From: Thiobacillus sp. 65-29
Lineage (GTDB): Bacteria; Pseudomonadota; Gammaproteobacteria; Burkholderiales; Thiobacillaceae
Assembly (NCBI GenBank): GCA_001899775.1
Contig: MKWN01000023.1
Location: 1-64,000 of the forward strand
DNA length: 64,000 nt
Reading direction: 5' to 3'
Made by a program: the position numbers and the translations under genes. Below the pieces are notes generated by a model. It was not told the DNA's origin and made no database searches. It saw only the letters and a list, made by a program, of their open reading frames with translations. The number at the start of each line of letters is the position of its first letter. The first letter of the stretch is position 1. Shown here one piece after another: positions 46,948 through 56,524 of this stretch.

Positions 46948-47871
46948 TTATGTGTTGAGCGCAGCCGCAAGACTGGCTTCGTCGACCAGCGCCACGGCCG
47001 GCAGGCTGTCGTCGATGCGCTTGGTGAGGCCGGCCAGCACCTTGCCGGGGCCGCATTCGATCACGCGCCCGATACCGGCGGCCTTCAGCGCCCGCACCGT
47101 CTCGACCCAGCGCACCGGCGTATGCAACTGTTTCGCCAGCGCGTCGCGGATAGCATCCGGCTCGGCGTGGCTCTGCACGTCGGTGTTGTGCAGCACGCGA
47201 ATCGTCGGCGCCTTGATCTCGATGCCTGCCAGGTGTGCACGCAGCGTGTCCGCCGCCGGCCGCATCAGCGAGGAATGCGAGGGCACCGACACCGGCAGCG
47301 GCACTGCGCGCTTGGCGCCCTTGTCCTTCGCCAGCGCCATGGCGCGCTCGACCGCGGCCTTGTTGCCGGCGATCACCACCTGCCCCGGTGAATTGAGGTT
47401 GACCGCCTCGACCACTTCGCCCGCGGCCGCCTCACTGCACGCCGCACGCACGACATCGTCATCCAGGCCGAGGATGGCCGCCATCGCGCCAATGCCTTCC
47501 GGCACCGCCGCCTGCATCGCCTCGGCACGGAAGCGCACCAGCCTGATCGCGTCCGCGAAGCCCAGCGCGCCGGCGGCGACCAGCGCCGCATACTCACCCA
47601 GGCTGTGTCCCGCCATCAGCACCGGAGCCGTGCCGCCCGCGGCCTGCCACGCGCGCCAGACGGCAATGTCGGCGGCCAGCATCGCCGGCTGCGTGTGGAC
47701 GGTCTGGTTGAGCAGCTCGGCAGGGCCGTCGGTCACCAGCGCCCACAGATCCTCGCCGAGCGCATCGGACGCTTCGGCAAAGGTGGCGCGGATTTCGGCG
47801 CGCCCGCCCCAGCCGGCCATCATGCCGACCGCTTGCGAGCCCTGCCCTGGAAATACGAATGCGAGTTCCAT
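46948..47871 (-). CDS. fabD: Malonyl-CoA:ACP transacylase
   Basis: A 307-residue acyltransferase with FPGQGSQAVGM, the active serine in MAGHSLGEYAALVAAG and the histidine in VSVPSHSSLM. It loads malonyl groups on AcpP. It lies between fabH and fabG on the minus strand. Confidence 0.97.
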   Translation of the reverse strand: MELAFVFPGQGSQAVGMMAGWGGRAEIRATFAEASDALGEDLWALVTDGPAELLNQTVHTQPAMLAADIAVWRAWQAAGGTAPVLMAGHSLGEYAALVAAGALGFADAIRLVRFRAEAMQAAVPEGIGAMAAILGLDDDVVRAACSEAAAGEVVEAVNLNSPGQVVIAGNKAAVERAMALAKDKGAKRAVPLPVSVPSHSSLMRPAADTLRAHLAGIEIKAPTIRVLHNTDVQSHAEPDAIRDALAKQLHTPVRWVETVRALKAAGIGRVIECGPGKVLAGLTKRIDDSLPAVALVDEASLAAALNT

Positions 47872-47882
47872 CGAAAATCTTC

Positions 47883-48842
47883 CTAGAATTTGAGAAGCGC
47901 CGAGCCCCAGGTGAAACCGCCGCCGAACGCCTCCATCAGCACGGTCTGGCCGCGCCGGATGCGGCCGTCGCGCACCGCCACGTCGAACGCCAGCGGCACC
48001 GAAGCGGCCGAGGTGTTGCCGTGGCCGGCGACGGTCGTCACCACGCGATCCATGCTCATGCCGAGTTTTTTCGCGGTGGCGGAGATGATGCGGATGTTGG
48101 CCTGGTGCGGCACCAGCCAGTCGATGTCGGACTTCACGAGACCATTGGCTTCCAGCGTCTCGTCGACGATGCGATCGAGCGTATTGACCGCCATCTTGAA
48201 CACGGCATTGCCTTCCATGCGCATGTACGGGGGTTCATGCAGCCCGGTGGAGGCGCCGGTAGTGGTGCGCAGCAATTCCTTGTGACGCCCGTCGGCGTGG
48301 ATGTGCGTGGCGAGGATGCCGGGTTCGTCCGCGGCTCCGAGCACCACCGCGCCCGCGCCGTCGCCCCACAGGATGCAGTTGCTGCGGTCGTTCCAGTCGG
48401 TGATGCGCGACAGTGTCTCGGCACCGATCACCAGCACGTGCTTCGCAGCGCCGGTTCTGATGAACTGGTCGGCCACACTCAGCGCGTAGACGAAGCCGCT
48501 GCATACCGCCTGCAGGTCGAACGCGGGTTTGCCGTTGGTCATGCCCAGCTTGGATTGCACGATGCACGCGGTGCTGGGAAACACCAGATCGGGTGTGGTG
48601 GTCGCGACCAGCAACAGGTCGATGTCGTCGATGACGACCTCCGCGGCCTCGAGCGCCGCGCGCGCCGCCTGCGTGGCCAGGTCGCTGGTGAGTTCACCCT
48701 CGGCGGCGATGTGACGCTCGCGGATGCCTGTACGGTCGACGATCCATTGATCGCTCGTCTCGACCAGGCGCTCGAGGTCGGCGTTGGTGAGGATGCGCGC
48801 CGGCAGATAACTGCCGGTGCCGAGAATGCGGGAATAGGTCAA
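47883..48842 (-). CDS. fabH: 3-Oxoacyl-ACP synthase III
   Basis: A 319-residue initiating condensing enzyme. The Cys-His-Asn triad is in [21 protein letters not shown] and [12 protein letters not shown]. The family start [13 protein letters not shown] requires the TTG at 48842, which overlaps the plsX stop (TTGA); the open frame upstream is a plsX shadow. It condenses acetyl-CoA with malonyl-ACP. Confidence 0.96.
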   Translation of the reverse strand: MTYSRILGTGSYLPARILTNADLERLVETSDQWIVDRTGIRERHIAAEGELTSDLATQAARAALEAAEVVIDDIDLLLVATTTPDLVFPSTACIVQSKLGMTNGKPAFDLQAVCSGFVYALSVADQFIRTGAAKHVLVIGAETLSRITDWNDRSNCILWGDGAGAVVLGAADEPGILATHIHADGRHKELLRTTTGASTGLHEPPYMRMEGNAVFKMAVNTLDRIVDETLEANGLVKSDIDWLVPHQANIRIISATAKKLGMSMDRVVTTVAGHGNTSAASVPLAFDVAVRDGRIRRGQTVLMEAFGGGFTWGSALLKF

Positions 48843-49858
48843 GCGGCCACCCGTTGGATGAGTTGGATCTGGTCGGTGATGCGTTTCAGCACGTTGTTCC
48901 GCACCTCCTCGCACGCCGTCTCGATCGCGTGTTCGAAGGAGAAACGGTCGGCCGAGCCATGGCTCTTCACCACCACGCCTTTCAGGCCGAGCAGCGTGGC
49001 ACCGTTGTAGCGACGGGGGTCCATGCGACGCTTGAAGGCGTTGAGCACGGGCAGCGCCACGAGCCCCGCCATGCGTGTCAGCCAGTTGCGCTTGAACTCG
49101 GCACGCAGCGTGGTGGAGATCATCTTGGCGAGCCCCTCGGCGGCCTTGAGCGTAACGTTGCCGACAAAACCGTCGCACACCACCACATCCGTCGTGCCCT
49201 TGAAAATGTCGTCGCCTTCGACGTTGCCCTGAAAATTCAGATGACTGTCGCGCAGCAACTCGGCGGCCTGCTTCACCATCTCGTTGCCCTTGATGTCTTC
49301 CTCGCCGATGTTGAGCAGACCCACGGTCGGGTTCGGCTTGTGTTCCACCGCCGACACCAGCATCGCACCCATGATGCCGAATTGCAGCAGATGCTCGGCG
49401 GTGCAGTCGACGTTCGCCCCCAGGTCGAGCATCAGCACGTGACCTTTGAGCGTCGGCATGACGGTGGCAATGGCCGGACGGTCGATACCGGGCAGCGTCT
49501 TGAGGACGAAGCGGGCCGTCGCCATCAGGGCGCCGGTATTGCCCGCGGATACACAGGCGTCGGCTTCGCCGGACTTGACGAGGTCGATGGCGACCCGCAT
49601 GGAGGAATCCTTCTTGCCGCGCAGCGCCTGCGCGGGCGGTTCGTCCATCGCCACCACCTGGCTGGCGTGGCGCACGATGAGGCGTGGTCCGGTCTTGGCG
49701 CGACGCGCCTTCAGCTCGGCCGCGACGACGTCCTGCGGCCCCACCAGGATGACGTTGAGGTCGGGATTGCGCGCCAGGCAGCGGATCGCCGCCGGGACCG
49801 TGACGTGGGGACCATGGTCACCCCCCATCACATCGATCGCGACCGTGATGTTTTTCAT
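48839..49858 (-). CDS. plsX: Phosphate acyltransferase PlsX
   Basis: A 339-residue enzyme that makes acyl-phosphate from acyl-ACP for phospholipid synthesis. It has [12 protein letters not shown] at the N-terminus, [16 protein letters not shown], and [10 protein letters not shown] in the middle. The ATG at 49858 is used. It follows rpmF by 57 bases, and its stop is coupled to fabH. Confidence 0.97.
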   Translation of the reverse strand: MKNITVAIDVMGGDHGPHVTVPAAIRCLARNPDLNVILVGPQDVVAAELKARRAKTGPRLIVRHASQVVAMDEPPAQALRGKKDSSMRVAIDLVKSGEADACVSAGNTGALMATARFVLKTLPGIDRPAIATVMPTLKGHVLMLDLGANVDCTAEHLLQFGIMGAMLVSAVEHKPNPTVGLLNIGEEDIKGNEMVKQAAELLRDSHLNFQGNVEGDDIFKGTTDVVVCDGFVGNVTLKAAEGLAKMISTTLRAEFKRNWLTRMAGLVALPVLNAFKRRMDPRRYNGATLLGLKGVVVKSHGSADRFSFEHAIETACEEVRNNVLKRITDQIQLIQRVAA

Positions 49859-49915
49859 GCAGCCGGAAATTGTGTCGGGCACGACGCGCCGGCCGACCGG
49901 CACGCGGCCGGCAGC

Positions 49916-50095
49916 TTATTCGCCCTTGGCCTTGACGACCTTGCGGCCGCGATAGAAGCCGCTCGGGCTGATGTGGTGGCGCAGATGCGTTTCGCCCGTG
50001 GTCGGCTCGACCGCCAGCGGCGGGTTGGTGAGGAAATCGTGCGCGCGGTGCATGCCGCGCTTGGACGGGGATTTCTTGTTCTGTTGGACTGCCAT
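49916..50095 (-). CDS. rpmF: 50S ribosomal protein L32
   Basis: A 59-residue L32: [17 protein letters not shown] at the start, [20 protein letters not shown] in the middle, and [12 protein letters not shown] near the end. It lies between yceD and plsX, the conserved yceD-rpmF-plsX order, and is preceded by an AGGAGC ribosome-binding site. No zinc cysteines are present, as in many proteobacterial L32 proteins. Confidence 0.97.
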   Translation of the reverse strand: MAVQQNKKSPSKRGMHRAHDFLTNPPLAVEPTTGETHLRHHISPSGFYRGRKVVKAKGE

Positions 50096-50124
50096 TTCGT
50101 GCTCCTAAAAAATTTCGTGTACCC

Positions 50125-50544
50125 TCAGGCGGGACATTCACCTTCCGCGTGCATCGCCGCCATCGGCAGGCTCAACAGCACTTCGTCTTCAACCAGTGCG
50201 ACCAGATCCAGCTTCGCCGGCAGGAGGATCGCCTCGCAATCCACCATCTCGTCGAGCCGTTCCAGTTCACCCTCGTCCCGTGCGAAATGCAGCGTATGGC
50301 CGATATCGACCGTGTACGGCAACTCGCCCAGGCAACGCTGGCAGGTCAGCGTCGCATCGCCGCGAATCTCGATCCGCAGCGAAAGCGCATCGGAGTCGCC
50401 CGTCTCGCCCACGACTCGACAGAACAGCCCGCCTTGCGTAAATTCATGGGCCAGCCGCGGAAAAGCCGCCACGTCGTCGCGCACTTCCCACGACTGCGCG
50501 CTCTTGCAGAAGCGCCGCGGTTCGACTTCGACAGCTTGCATCAT
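50125..50544 (-). CDS. yceD: YceD (DUF177) family protein, 23S rRNA accumulation factor
   Basis: A 139-residue YceD protein with the conserved LTCQRCLGELPY and the acidic C-terminal half (EVLLSLPMAAMH...CPA). YceD is needed for normal 23S rRNA levels in several bacteria and forms a unit with rpmF. Two adjacent ATGs (50544, 50541) are possible. It is the first gene after the promoter at 50619-50647 and heads the long fab series. Confidence 0.9.
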   Translation of the reverse strand: MMQAVEVEPRRFCKSAQSWEVRDDVAAFPRLAHEFTQGGLFCRVVGETGDSDALSLRIEIRGDATLTCQRCLGELPYTVDIGHTLHFARDEGELERLDEMVDCEAILLPAKLDLVALVEDEVLLSLPMAAMHAEGECPA

Positions 50545-50618
50545 GACCGCTCGACAGGGGTTGCCGGGGACCTGCCCCAGGCCGCGATACGCCGCACCCG
50601 AATAAACAATAGCCCGCA

Positions 50619-50647
50619 ATAATATGATTTGCCGCAATTTTTGTCAA
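50619..50647 (-). promoter_or_regulatory. Sigma-70 promoter of the yceD-rpmF-plsX-fab operon
   Basis: On the minus strand TTGACA (50647-50642) and TATTAT (50624-50619) are exactly 17 bases apart: 6 of 6 and 5 of 6 consensus matches. The expected start is near 50612, with a leader of about 68 bases to yceD. Its -35 end is 17 bases from the divergent pycA ATG. Confidence 0.82.
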
Positions 50648-50663
50648 AGAAGAAGCGCCGCCC

Positions 50664-52082
50664 ATGATTAGAAAGATCCTGGTCGCCAACCGTGGCGAAA
50701 TCGCCGTGCGCATCGTGCGGGCCTGCGCCGAGCTGGGTATCAAGTCGGTCGCGATCTATACGGACGCCGATCGCCACGCCCTGCACGTGAAGAAGGCCGA
50801 CGAGGCGTACCACATCGGCAAGGACCCGATCCTCGGCTACCTGAACGCCCACACCCTGGTAAACCTGGCCGCGGCGTCGGGCTGCGACGCCCTGCATCCG
50901 GGCTACGGGTTTCTCTCGGAGAATCCGGATCTTGCCGCGATCTGCGCACGGCGCGGTATCCGTTTCATCGGTCCGTCACCGGAGGTCATTCGCCGCATGG
51001 GCGACAAGATCCAGGCCAGGAACGCGATGATCGCTGCGGGCATTCCCGTGGTGCCCGGTTCCGAGCACAACCTGGAGAGCGCCGCGGAAGCGCGCACGCT
51101 GGCGAACCGCATCGGCTACCCGGTCATGCTGAAGGCGACCAACGGCGGCGGCGGGCGCGGCATCCGTCGCTGCGACAGCGAGGAGGAACTCCTGAAGAAT
51201 TATGACCGCGTGGTGTCCGAGGCGAGCAAGGCCTTCGGCAAGCCAGAAATCTTCGTCGAGAAGTGCGTGGTCAATCCCAAGCACATCGAAGTGCAGATCC
51301 TGGGCGACACGCAGGGCAACATCGTCCACCTGTTCGAGCGCGACTGCTCGATCCAGCGTCGCAACCAGAAATTGATCGAGATCGCACCAAGCCCCCAACT
51401 CACCGAGGCGCAGCGCCAGTACATCGGCAAGCTCGCAGTGCGTGCAGCGAAGGCGGTCGGCTACGTCAACGCCGGTACGGTGGAATTCCTGCTCGACCAG
51501 GACAACCAGTTCTACTTCATGGAAATGAACACACGCTTGCAGGTCGAGCACCCGATCACCGAGAGCATCACCGGCGTCGACATCGTGCAGGAACAGATCC
51601 GTATCGCGGATGGCCAACCCCTGCAGTACCGGCAGGAAGACATCCATCACCGGGGTTACGCAATCGAGTTCCGCGTCAACGCGGAGGACCCGAAGAACGA
51701 ATTCCTCCCCAGCCTCGGCCGCATCACGCGCTACTATGCCCCCGGCGGTCCGGGTGTGCGCGTCGACGCGGCGATCTATACGGACTATGTGATCCCGCCC
51801 TATTTCGACTCGATGTGTGCCAAGCTCACGGTATGGAATCTTGGCTGGGAGTCCGCGGTCGAGCGCGGACGCCGTGCGCTCGCCGACATGCTGGTGTACG
51901 GAGTGAAGACGACGATTCCGTATTACCAGCAGATTCTGCAGCATCCGGATTTTCGCAGCGGCCAGTTCAACACCGGCTTCGTCGAAGCACACCCGGAGCT
52001 CACGCAATACACCGAGAAGAAACCGCCGGAAGTGGTCGCCGCCGCCATCGCCGCTGCCATCGCCGCCCATCAGGGACTCTGA
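50664..52082 (+). CDS. pycA: Pyruvate carboxylase subunit A (biotin carboxylase)
   Basis: A 472-residue biotin carboxylase. It has the N-terminal KILVANRGEIAVRIVRAC, HPGYGFLSENP, the ATP-grasp loop KATNGGGGRGIRRC, and EMNTRLQVEHPITE. AccC looks similar, but the gene is followed one base later by a carboxyltransferase/biotin subunit, so the pair is the two-subunit PycAB type that makes oxaloacetate from pyruvate. This would feed the TCA genes elsewhere in the window. Confidence 0.92.
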   Translation: MIRKILVANRGEIAVRIVRACAELGIKSVAIYTDADRHALHVKKADEAYHIGKDPILGYLNAHTLVNLAAASGCDALHPGYGFLSENPDLAAICARRGIRFIGPSPEVIRRMGDKIQARNAMIAAGIPVVPGSEHNLESAAEARTLANRIGYPVMLKATNGGGGRGIRRCDSEEELLKNYDRVVSEASKAFGKPEIFVEKCVVNPKHIEVQILGDTQGNIVHLFERDCSIQRRNQKLIEIAPSPQLTEAQRQYIGKLAVRAAKAVGYVNAGTVEFLLDQDNQFYFMEMNTRLQVEHPITESITGVDIVQEQIRIADGQPLQYRQEDIHHRGYAIEFRVNAEDPKNEFLPSLGRITRYYAPGGPGVRVDAAIYTDYVIPPYFDSMCAKLTVWNLGWESAVERGRRALADMLVYGVKTTIPYYQQILQHPDFRSGQFNTGFVEAHPELTQYTEKKPPEVVAAAIAAAIAAHQGL

Positions 52083-52083
52083 C

Positions 52084-53931
52084 ATGACCAAGGTATACGT
52101 TACCGACCTCGTCCTGCGCGACGGCCACCAGTCGCTGATCGCCACCCGCATGCAGACCGCCGACATGCTGCCGATCTGCCCCCAGCTCGACGCGGTCGGA
52201 TTCTGGTCGCTGGAAGCCTGGGGCGGCGCCACCTTCGATGCCTGCGTGCGCTTTCTGCGCGAGGATCCCTGGGAGCGCCTGCGCCAATTGAGGAAGGCTC
52301 TGCCCAATACGCGCATCCAGATGCTGCTGCGCGGCCAGAACCTGCTCGGCTACCGCAACTATTCCGACGACGTGGTGCGCGCCTTTGTCAGGAAATCCGC
52401 CGACAACGGCGTCGACGTGTTCCGCGTATTCGACGCAATGAACGACCTGCGCAATCTCAGGGTTTCGATCGAGGCAGTCAAGGCCGCCGGCAGGCATGCC
52501 GAGGGCGCGCTCTGCTACACCACCAGTCCCGTGCACGACATCGCGCACTTCGTGGAACTTGCCAAGGGCATGGCGGAAATGGGCTGCGACACCATCGCGA
52601 TCAAGGACATGGCGGGGCTGTTGACGCCCTACACTGCCTACGACCTGGTGTGCGCGATCCGCGAGGCGACGCAACTGCCGATCCATACCCACAGCCACGC
52701 CACCTCGGGCCTCGCCCACATGACGCACCTGAAGGCGATCGAGGCCGGCGCGAGCATCATCGATACCTGCGTCGGCGGATTTTCCGAAGGCGCGAGCCAT
52801 CCGACCACGCAGAGCCTGGTCGCCGCGCTTGCCGGCACCACCTACGACACGGGCCTGTCGCTCCCGCTTCTCGAGGAAATCTCGGCCTACTTCAAGGAAG
52901 TGCGCAGGAAGTACTGGCAGTTCGAATCGGAGTTCACCGGCACCGACACCCGCGTGCTGGTCAACCAGGTGCCCGGCGGCATGATCTCCAACCTTGCCAA
53001 TCAGCTGAAGGAGCAGGGCGCGCTCGACAGGATGAACACGGTGCTCGAGGAAATTCCCCGCGTGCGCGAGGATCTCGGCTATCCCCCGCTGGTCACCCCC
53101 ACGTCGCAGATCGTCGGCACCCAGGCTGCGTTGAACGTGCTCACCGGCGCGCGCTACAAATCGGTCACCAACGAGGTGAAGCTCTACCTGCAGGGCCGCT
53201 ACGGGCGCGCGCCCGGTCACGTCAACGAGGAAGTGCGCAAGCTCGCGGTGGGCGATCTCGACGTCACGACCTGTCGTCCGGCGGATCTCCTTGCCGACGA
53301 ACTCGACAGGCTGCGCAATGAAATCGACAGCCTCGCGCGTTCCGACGAGGATGTGCTGACCTACGCCATGTTTCCCGATCTCGCCAAGACCTGGCTGCAG
53401 GAGCGGGCGGCCGGCAGCCTGACGGCCGAGCCGTTGCTGCCGCGCAGCGCAGCCCAGGCCGAGGCCGCACCGCGCTACGCCGCAGACGAATTCCGCATCA
53501 CCCTGCACGGCGAGACCTACCACATCAAGCTTGCCGGCAGCGGTCGTTCCGAGTCGGGCCAGCATCCCTACTTCGTGTCCATCGACGGCATTTCGGAAGA
53601 AGTGCTGGTCGAACCGCTCAACGAGGTTGCAATTACTGCCGGCGGCGGCGGGACACGCAAGACAGCCGCGGCAGCGACCGTGGCACCCGGGCAGAAACCT
53701 CGCCCGAGCCACCCGGGCCACGTCACCGCGGCCATGCCCGGCACCGTCGTCGAGGTACTCGTCGGTATCGGGCAGAAGGTCAAGGCCGGCGACGGCGTGC
53801 TGGTGATCGAGGCGATGAAAATGGAAAGCGAGGTGCAGGCGCCCATTGCCGGCGTCGTCATCAACATCTTCGCCAGGAAGGGCGACGCGGTGACGCCCGA
53901 CATGGCACTCGTCGAAATCCAGCCGGAATGA
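52084..53931 (+). CDS. pycB: Pyruvate carboxylase subunit B (carboxyltransferase with biotin domain)
   Basis: A 615-residue protein: an HMGL-like TIM barrel (VTDLVLRDGHQSLIATRM, metal site HTHSHATSGLAHM), a conserved PYC_OADA region and a C-terminal biotinyl domain with the lysine in VIEAMKMESEV. The same build is found in oxaloacetate decarboxylase alpha chains; pairing with a biotin carboxylase and the lack of oadB/oadG here favour pyruvate carboxylase. The membrane partners could lie elsewhere, so OadA is not excluded. Confidence 0.9.
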   Translation: MTKVYVTDLVLRDGHQSLIATRMQTADMLPICPQLDAVGFWSLEAWGGATFDACVRFLREDPWERLRQLRKALPNTRIQMLLRGQNLLGYRNYSDDVVRAFVRKSADNGVDVFRVFDAMNDLRNLRVSIEAVKAAGRHAEGALCYTTSPVHDIAHFVELAKGMAEMGCDTIAIKDMAGLLTPYTAYDLVCAIREATQLPIHTHSHATSGLAHMTHLKAIEAGASIIDTCVGGFSEGASHPTTQSLVAALAGTTYDTGLSLPLLEEISAYFKEVRRKYWQFESEFTGTDTRVLVNQVPGGMISNLANQLKEQGALDRMNTVLEEIPRVREDLGYPPLVTPTSQIVGTQAALNVLTGARYKSVTNEVKLYLQGRYGRAPGHVNEEVRKLAVGDLDVTTCRPADLLADELDRLRNEIDSLARSDEDVLTYAMFPDLAKTWLQERAAGSLTAEPLLPRSAAQAEAAPRYAADEFRITLHGETYHIKLAGSGRSESGQHPYFVSIDGISEEVLVEPLNEVAITAGGGGTRKTAAAATVAPGQKPRPSHPGHVTAAMPGTVVEVLVGIGQKVKAGDGVLVIEAMKMESEVQAPIAGVVINIFARKGDAVTPDMALVEIQPE

Positions 53932-53938
53932 GCATGCA

Positions 53939-54520
53939 ATGAAACTGGTCCTCGCCTCCACCTCGCGCTACCGCCGCGAACTGCTGTCGCGCCTGCACGT
54001 ACCCTTCGAAGTGCTGGCGCCCGATGTCGACGAGACGCCCCTGCCCGGCGAGTCGCCGTCGGCCACGGCGCTGCGTCTGTCGGTCCTGAAGGCGCAGGCC
54101 GCCGCCGCGTCCTGGCCTGACGCCCTGATCATCGGCTCCGACCAGGTGCTGATGCTGGGGGAGGCCCAGCTCGGCAAGCCCGGCAATTACGCGAACGCAT
54201 TCGCCCAACTGAAGGCCATGCAGGGGCGCGCAATGGTGTTCCATACCGCGCTGACGCTGCTCAACAGCCGCACCGGCCGCACGCAGACGCGCGACGTCCC
54301 GACGACGGTACACATCCGCCGGCTCAGCGACGCACAGATCGCCGCCTACCTCGAAAAGGAAAAACCCTACGATTGCGCCGGCTCGGCAAAGAGCGAGTCC
54401 CTCGGCATCGCCCTGATGGAGCGCATGGACAGTGCGGATCCCACGGCACTCATCGGCCTGCCCTTGATGGCGCTGACCGGGATGCTCGCCAACGAGGGCG
54501 TCGACGTGCTGACGTGCTGA
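53939..54520 (+). CDS. Maf/YceF-type nucleotide pyrophosphatase
   Basis: A 193-residue Maf-family protein: LASTSRYRRELLSRL, PDVDETP and IIGSDQVLMLG near residue 70. It hydrolyses non-canonical or modified NTPs; the YceF subgroup prefers m7GTP. In many proteobacteria yceF sits next to yceD-rpmF; here pycAB separates them. Its stop overlaps the GTG start of the next gene. Confidence 0.92.
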   Translation: MKLVLASTSRYRRELLSRLHVPFEVLAPDVDETPLPGESPSATALRLSVLKAQAAAASWPDALIIGSDQVLMLGEAQLGKPGNYANAFAQLKAMQGRAMVFHTALTLLNSRTGRTQTRDVPTTVHIRRLSDAQIAAYLEKEKPYDCAGSAKSESLGIALMERMDSADPTALIGLPLMALTGMLANEGVDVLTC

Positions 54521-55233
54521 CCGAACGCGCAACCGGCACGCTGTACCTGATCCCGGTGCCCCTGGGGCCGGTGAGCCCCGACGCCTGCCTGCCGCCCGAC
54601 ACCCTCGCCGTCACCCGCCGTCTCGAGCATTTCGTCGTCGAACGCGCCAGGACGGCACGCGCGCACCTCAAGGCCATGGCCCACCCGAAACCGCTGCAGG
54701 CGCTGCACATCGAGGAACTCAACGAACACACGCCGCCAGCGGTGATTCCCGCACTGCTGGCGCCGCTGAAAGCCGGCCACGACCTTGGCCTGCTGTCGGA
54801 AGCAGGCTGTCCTGCGGTCGCCGACCCCGGTGCCGCACTGGTGCTGGCAGCACATCGTGCAAACATCCCGGTCGTGCCGCTGATCGGCCCATCGTCCATT
54901 CTGCTCGCCCTCATGGCCTCCGGCCTGGGCGGCCAGCGCTTCGCCTTCCACGGCTACCTGCCCGCCAGGGAGCCCGCACGCAGCCAGGCCATCCGCGATC
55001 TCGAAAAAACCGCGCGCCGCGACCGTGCCACCCAGCTCTTCATCGAAACGCCCTACCGCAGCGCGGCCCTGCTCGATGCGCTGGCGACCACGCTCGCGCC
55101 CGACGTACTGGTGAGCGTTGGTGCCGACCTCAGCCTGCCGGGGCAGCTGATCCAGACGCGCAGTGCGAAGAACTGGCGCGGGCAGGCCGAGACGGTGAAG
55201 GACCGGCTGGTGGTGTTCGGCATCGGCATGTAG
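54514..55233 (+). CDS. Tetrapyrrole-methylase-type SAM methyltransferase (RsmI-like, short)
   Basis: A 239-residue protein of the TP_methylase fold: GTLYLIPVPLGPVSPDA, LLSEAGCPAVADPGAALV and VPLIGPSSILLALMASGLGGQRFAFHGYLP match RsmI in order. It is shorter than RsmI (about 285), lacking the C-terminal part, so it may be the second, uncharacterised RsmI paralogue often found beside maf. It starts at GTG 54514, inside the last codons of the maf gene. Confidence 0.82.
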   Translation: MLTERATGTLYLIPVPLGPVSPDACLPPDTLAVTRRLEHFVVERARTARAHLKAMAHPKPLQALHIEELNEHTPPAVIPALLAPLKAGHDLGLLSEAGCPAVADPGAALVLAAHRANIPVVPLIGPSSILLALMASGLGGQRFAFHGYLPAREPARSQAIRDLEKTARRDRATQLFIETPYRSAALLDALATTLAPDVLVSVGADLSLPGQLIQTRSAKNWRGQAETVKDRLVVFGIGM

Positions 55234-55352
55234 CGCGCCGGCCGAGCGCGTCAGGCGCTACCGACCGTACGTCCTGCGCGTACCGTTTCCCATGGTGCGG
55301 TGGCGAACATGCACATGCATGGCTGCCTGGGGTATCGTTTGGGATTCCTGCC

Positions 55353-56162
55353 ATGAACATGAGTCCAGCCATGTCCCGCCCCATCCTCTACCACAGTCCC
55401 ATCTGTCCATTCTGCCAGCGCATCGACATCCTCCTCACGCTCAAGGGTCGCCGCGAGGACGTCGAGGTGCGTACCCTCGATCTCGCCGTGCCGCGGCCCG
55501 ACTGGCTGCTCAAGAAAACCCGCGGCGCCCCTGCCCTGCCCGTGCTGGAAACCGCGGACGGCCATATCGTCCGTGAAAGCCTGGTGATCATGCAATATCT
55601 GGAGGACGTCTACCCCGAGCGCCCGGTCGCGCAGCGCGATCCGTGGTGGCGTGCAGTGGAGAACATGCTGACGCGCATGGACAGCGATTTCTTCAGCCAG
55701 GGCTACGGCTGGCTGATGAACCAGGATCCGGAGCGACGCCCGGCGCTGCGCGAAGGGATGCTGAAGCACTACGCACAGCTCGACGATTTCCTGCAGGCAC
55801 ATGCCCCCAAGGGCCCGTTCCTGTTCGAGGAATTCGGCTGGGCCGAGACGGTCTTCACGCCCTTCTTCCAGCGCTTCGGCTTCCTGGAGTATTACGAGGA
55901 CTTCCGCCTGCCTGACGAGGCGCGCTACGACCGTGTGCGCCAGTGGGTGGATGCCTGCATGACGCATCCTGCGGCGCAACAGGCCAGCCACGAACAGATC
56001 GTCAAGCATTATTACGATTTCGCGAAAGGCTTTGGCAACGGCGCCTTGCCGCCCGGACGCAGCAAGTCGTCACTGGCCCTGGAGCCGGACTGGCGCACCC
56101 GACCGATGCCGCCACGTGACAAGTACGGCCACAGCGCGACCGACATCGAACTGGGACTGTGA
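55353..56162 (+). CDS. Glutathione S-transferase family protein
   Basis: A 269-residue GST. The thioredoxin-fold domain has a C-P-F-C motif (residues 18-21), cis-Pro in GAPALPVLE and ESLVIMQYLED; an all-helical C-terminal domain follows. The redox cysteine suggests omega/beta-like or reductase activity. An ATG at 55371 (MSRPILYHSP) is an equally good start. A 119-base gap upstream holds no clear gene. Confidence 0.85.
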   Translation: MNMSPAMSRPILYHSPICPFCQRIDILLTLKGRREDVEVRTLDLAVPRPDWLLKKTRGAPALPVLETADGHIVRESLVIMQYLEDVYPERPVAQRDPWWRAVENMLTRMDSDFFSQGYGWLMNQDPERRPALREGMLKHYAQLDDFLQAHAPKGPFLFEEFGWAETVFTPFFQRFGFLEYYEDFRLPDEARYDRVRQWVDACMTHPAAQQASHEQIVKHYYDFAKGFGNGALPPGRSKSSLALEPDWRTRPMPPRDKYGHSATDIELGL

Positions 56163-56241
56163 AACGCGCAGCGCGGCGGGCTTGCACAGCGCCGCCGCGT
56201 GTCTACGATGAAGGAAGCCAGCCAAACGGAAGGAGCGCATC

Positions 56242-56517
56242 ATGTCGGGGATCGTCATTGAAACCGCACCGGACGCTGCACGTCTCGCCAGCCTGGGCGT
56301 CGAGCGCTGGCCGGAATGGACTTCCGAAAATGCGGAATTCCCGTGGGAATATTTCGAACAGGAAATCAGCTACATCGTCGAAGGTCGCGCGATCGTGACA
56401 CCGGAAGGCGGCGCCCCCGTGGAAATCGCCAGCGGCGATCTGGTTACCTTTCCCTCCGAACTGCTGTGCAGGTGGAAGGTCGTGGAACCGCTCCGCAAGC
56501 GCTACCGCATCGGCTGA
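56242..56517 (+). CDS. Cupin-domain protein (DUF861 type)
   Basis: A 91-residue single cupin: WPEWTSENAEFPWEYFEQEISYIVEGRAIVTPEGG, then SGDLVTFPSELLCRWKV. Similar domains occur in ureidoglycine aminohydrolase and plant-like cupin_3 proteins. Metal-ligand histidines are largely missing, so catalysis is uncertain. Strong ribosome-binding site GGAAGGAG. Convergent with the HIT gene. Confidence 0.85.
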   Translation: MSGIVIETAPDAARLASLGVERWPEWTSENAEFPWEYFEQEISYIVEGRAIVTPEGGAPVEIASGDLVTFPSELLCRWKVVEPLRKRYRIG

Positions 56518-56524
56518 CCGCCAC

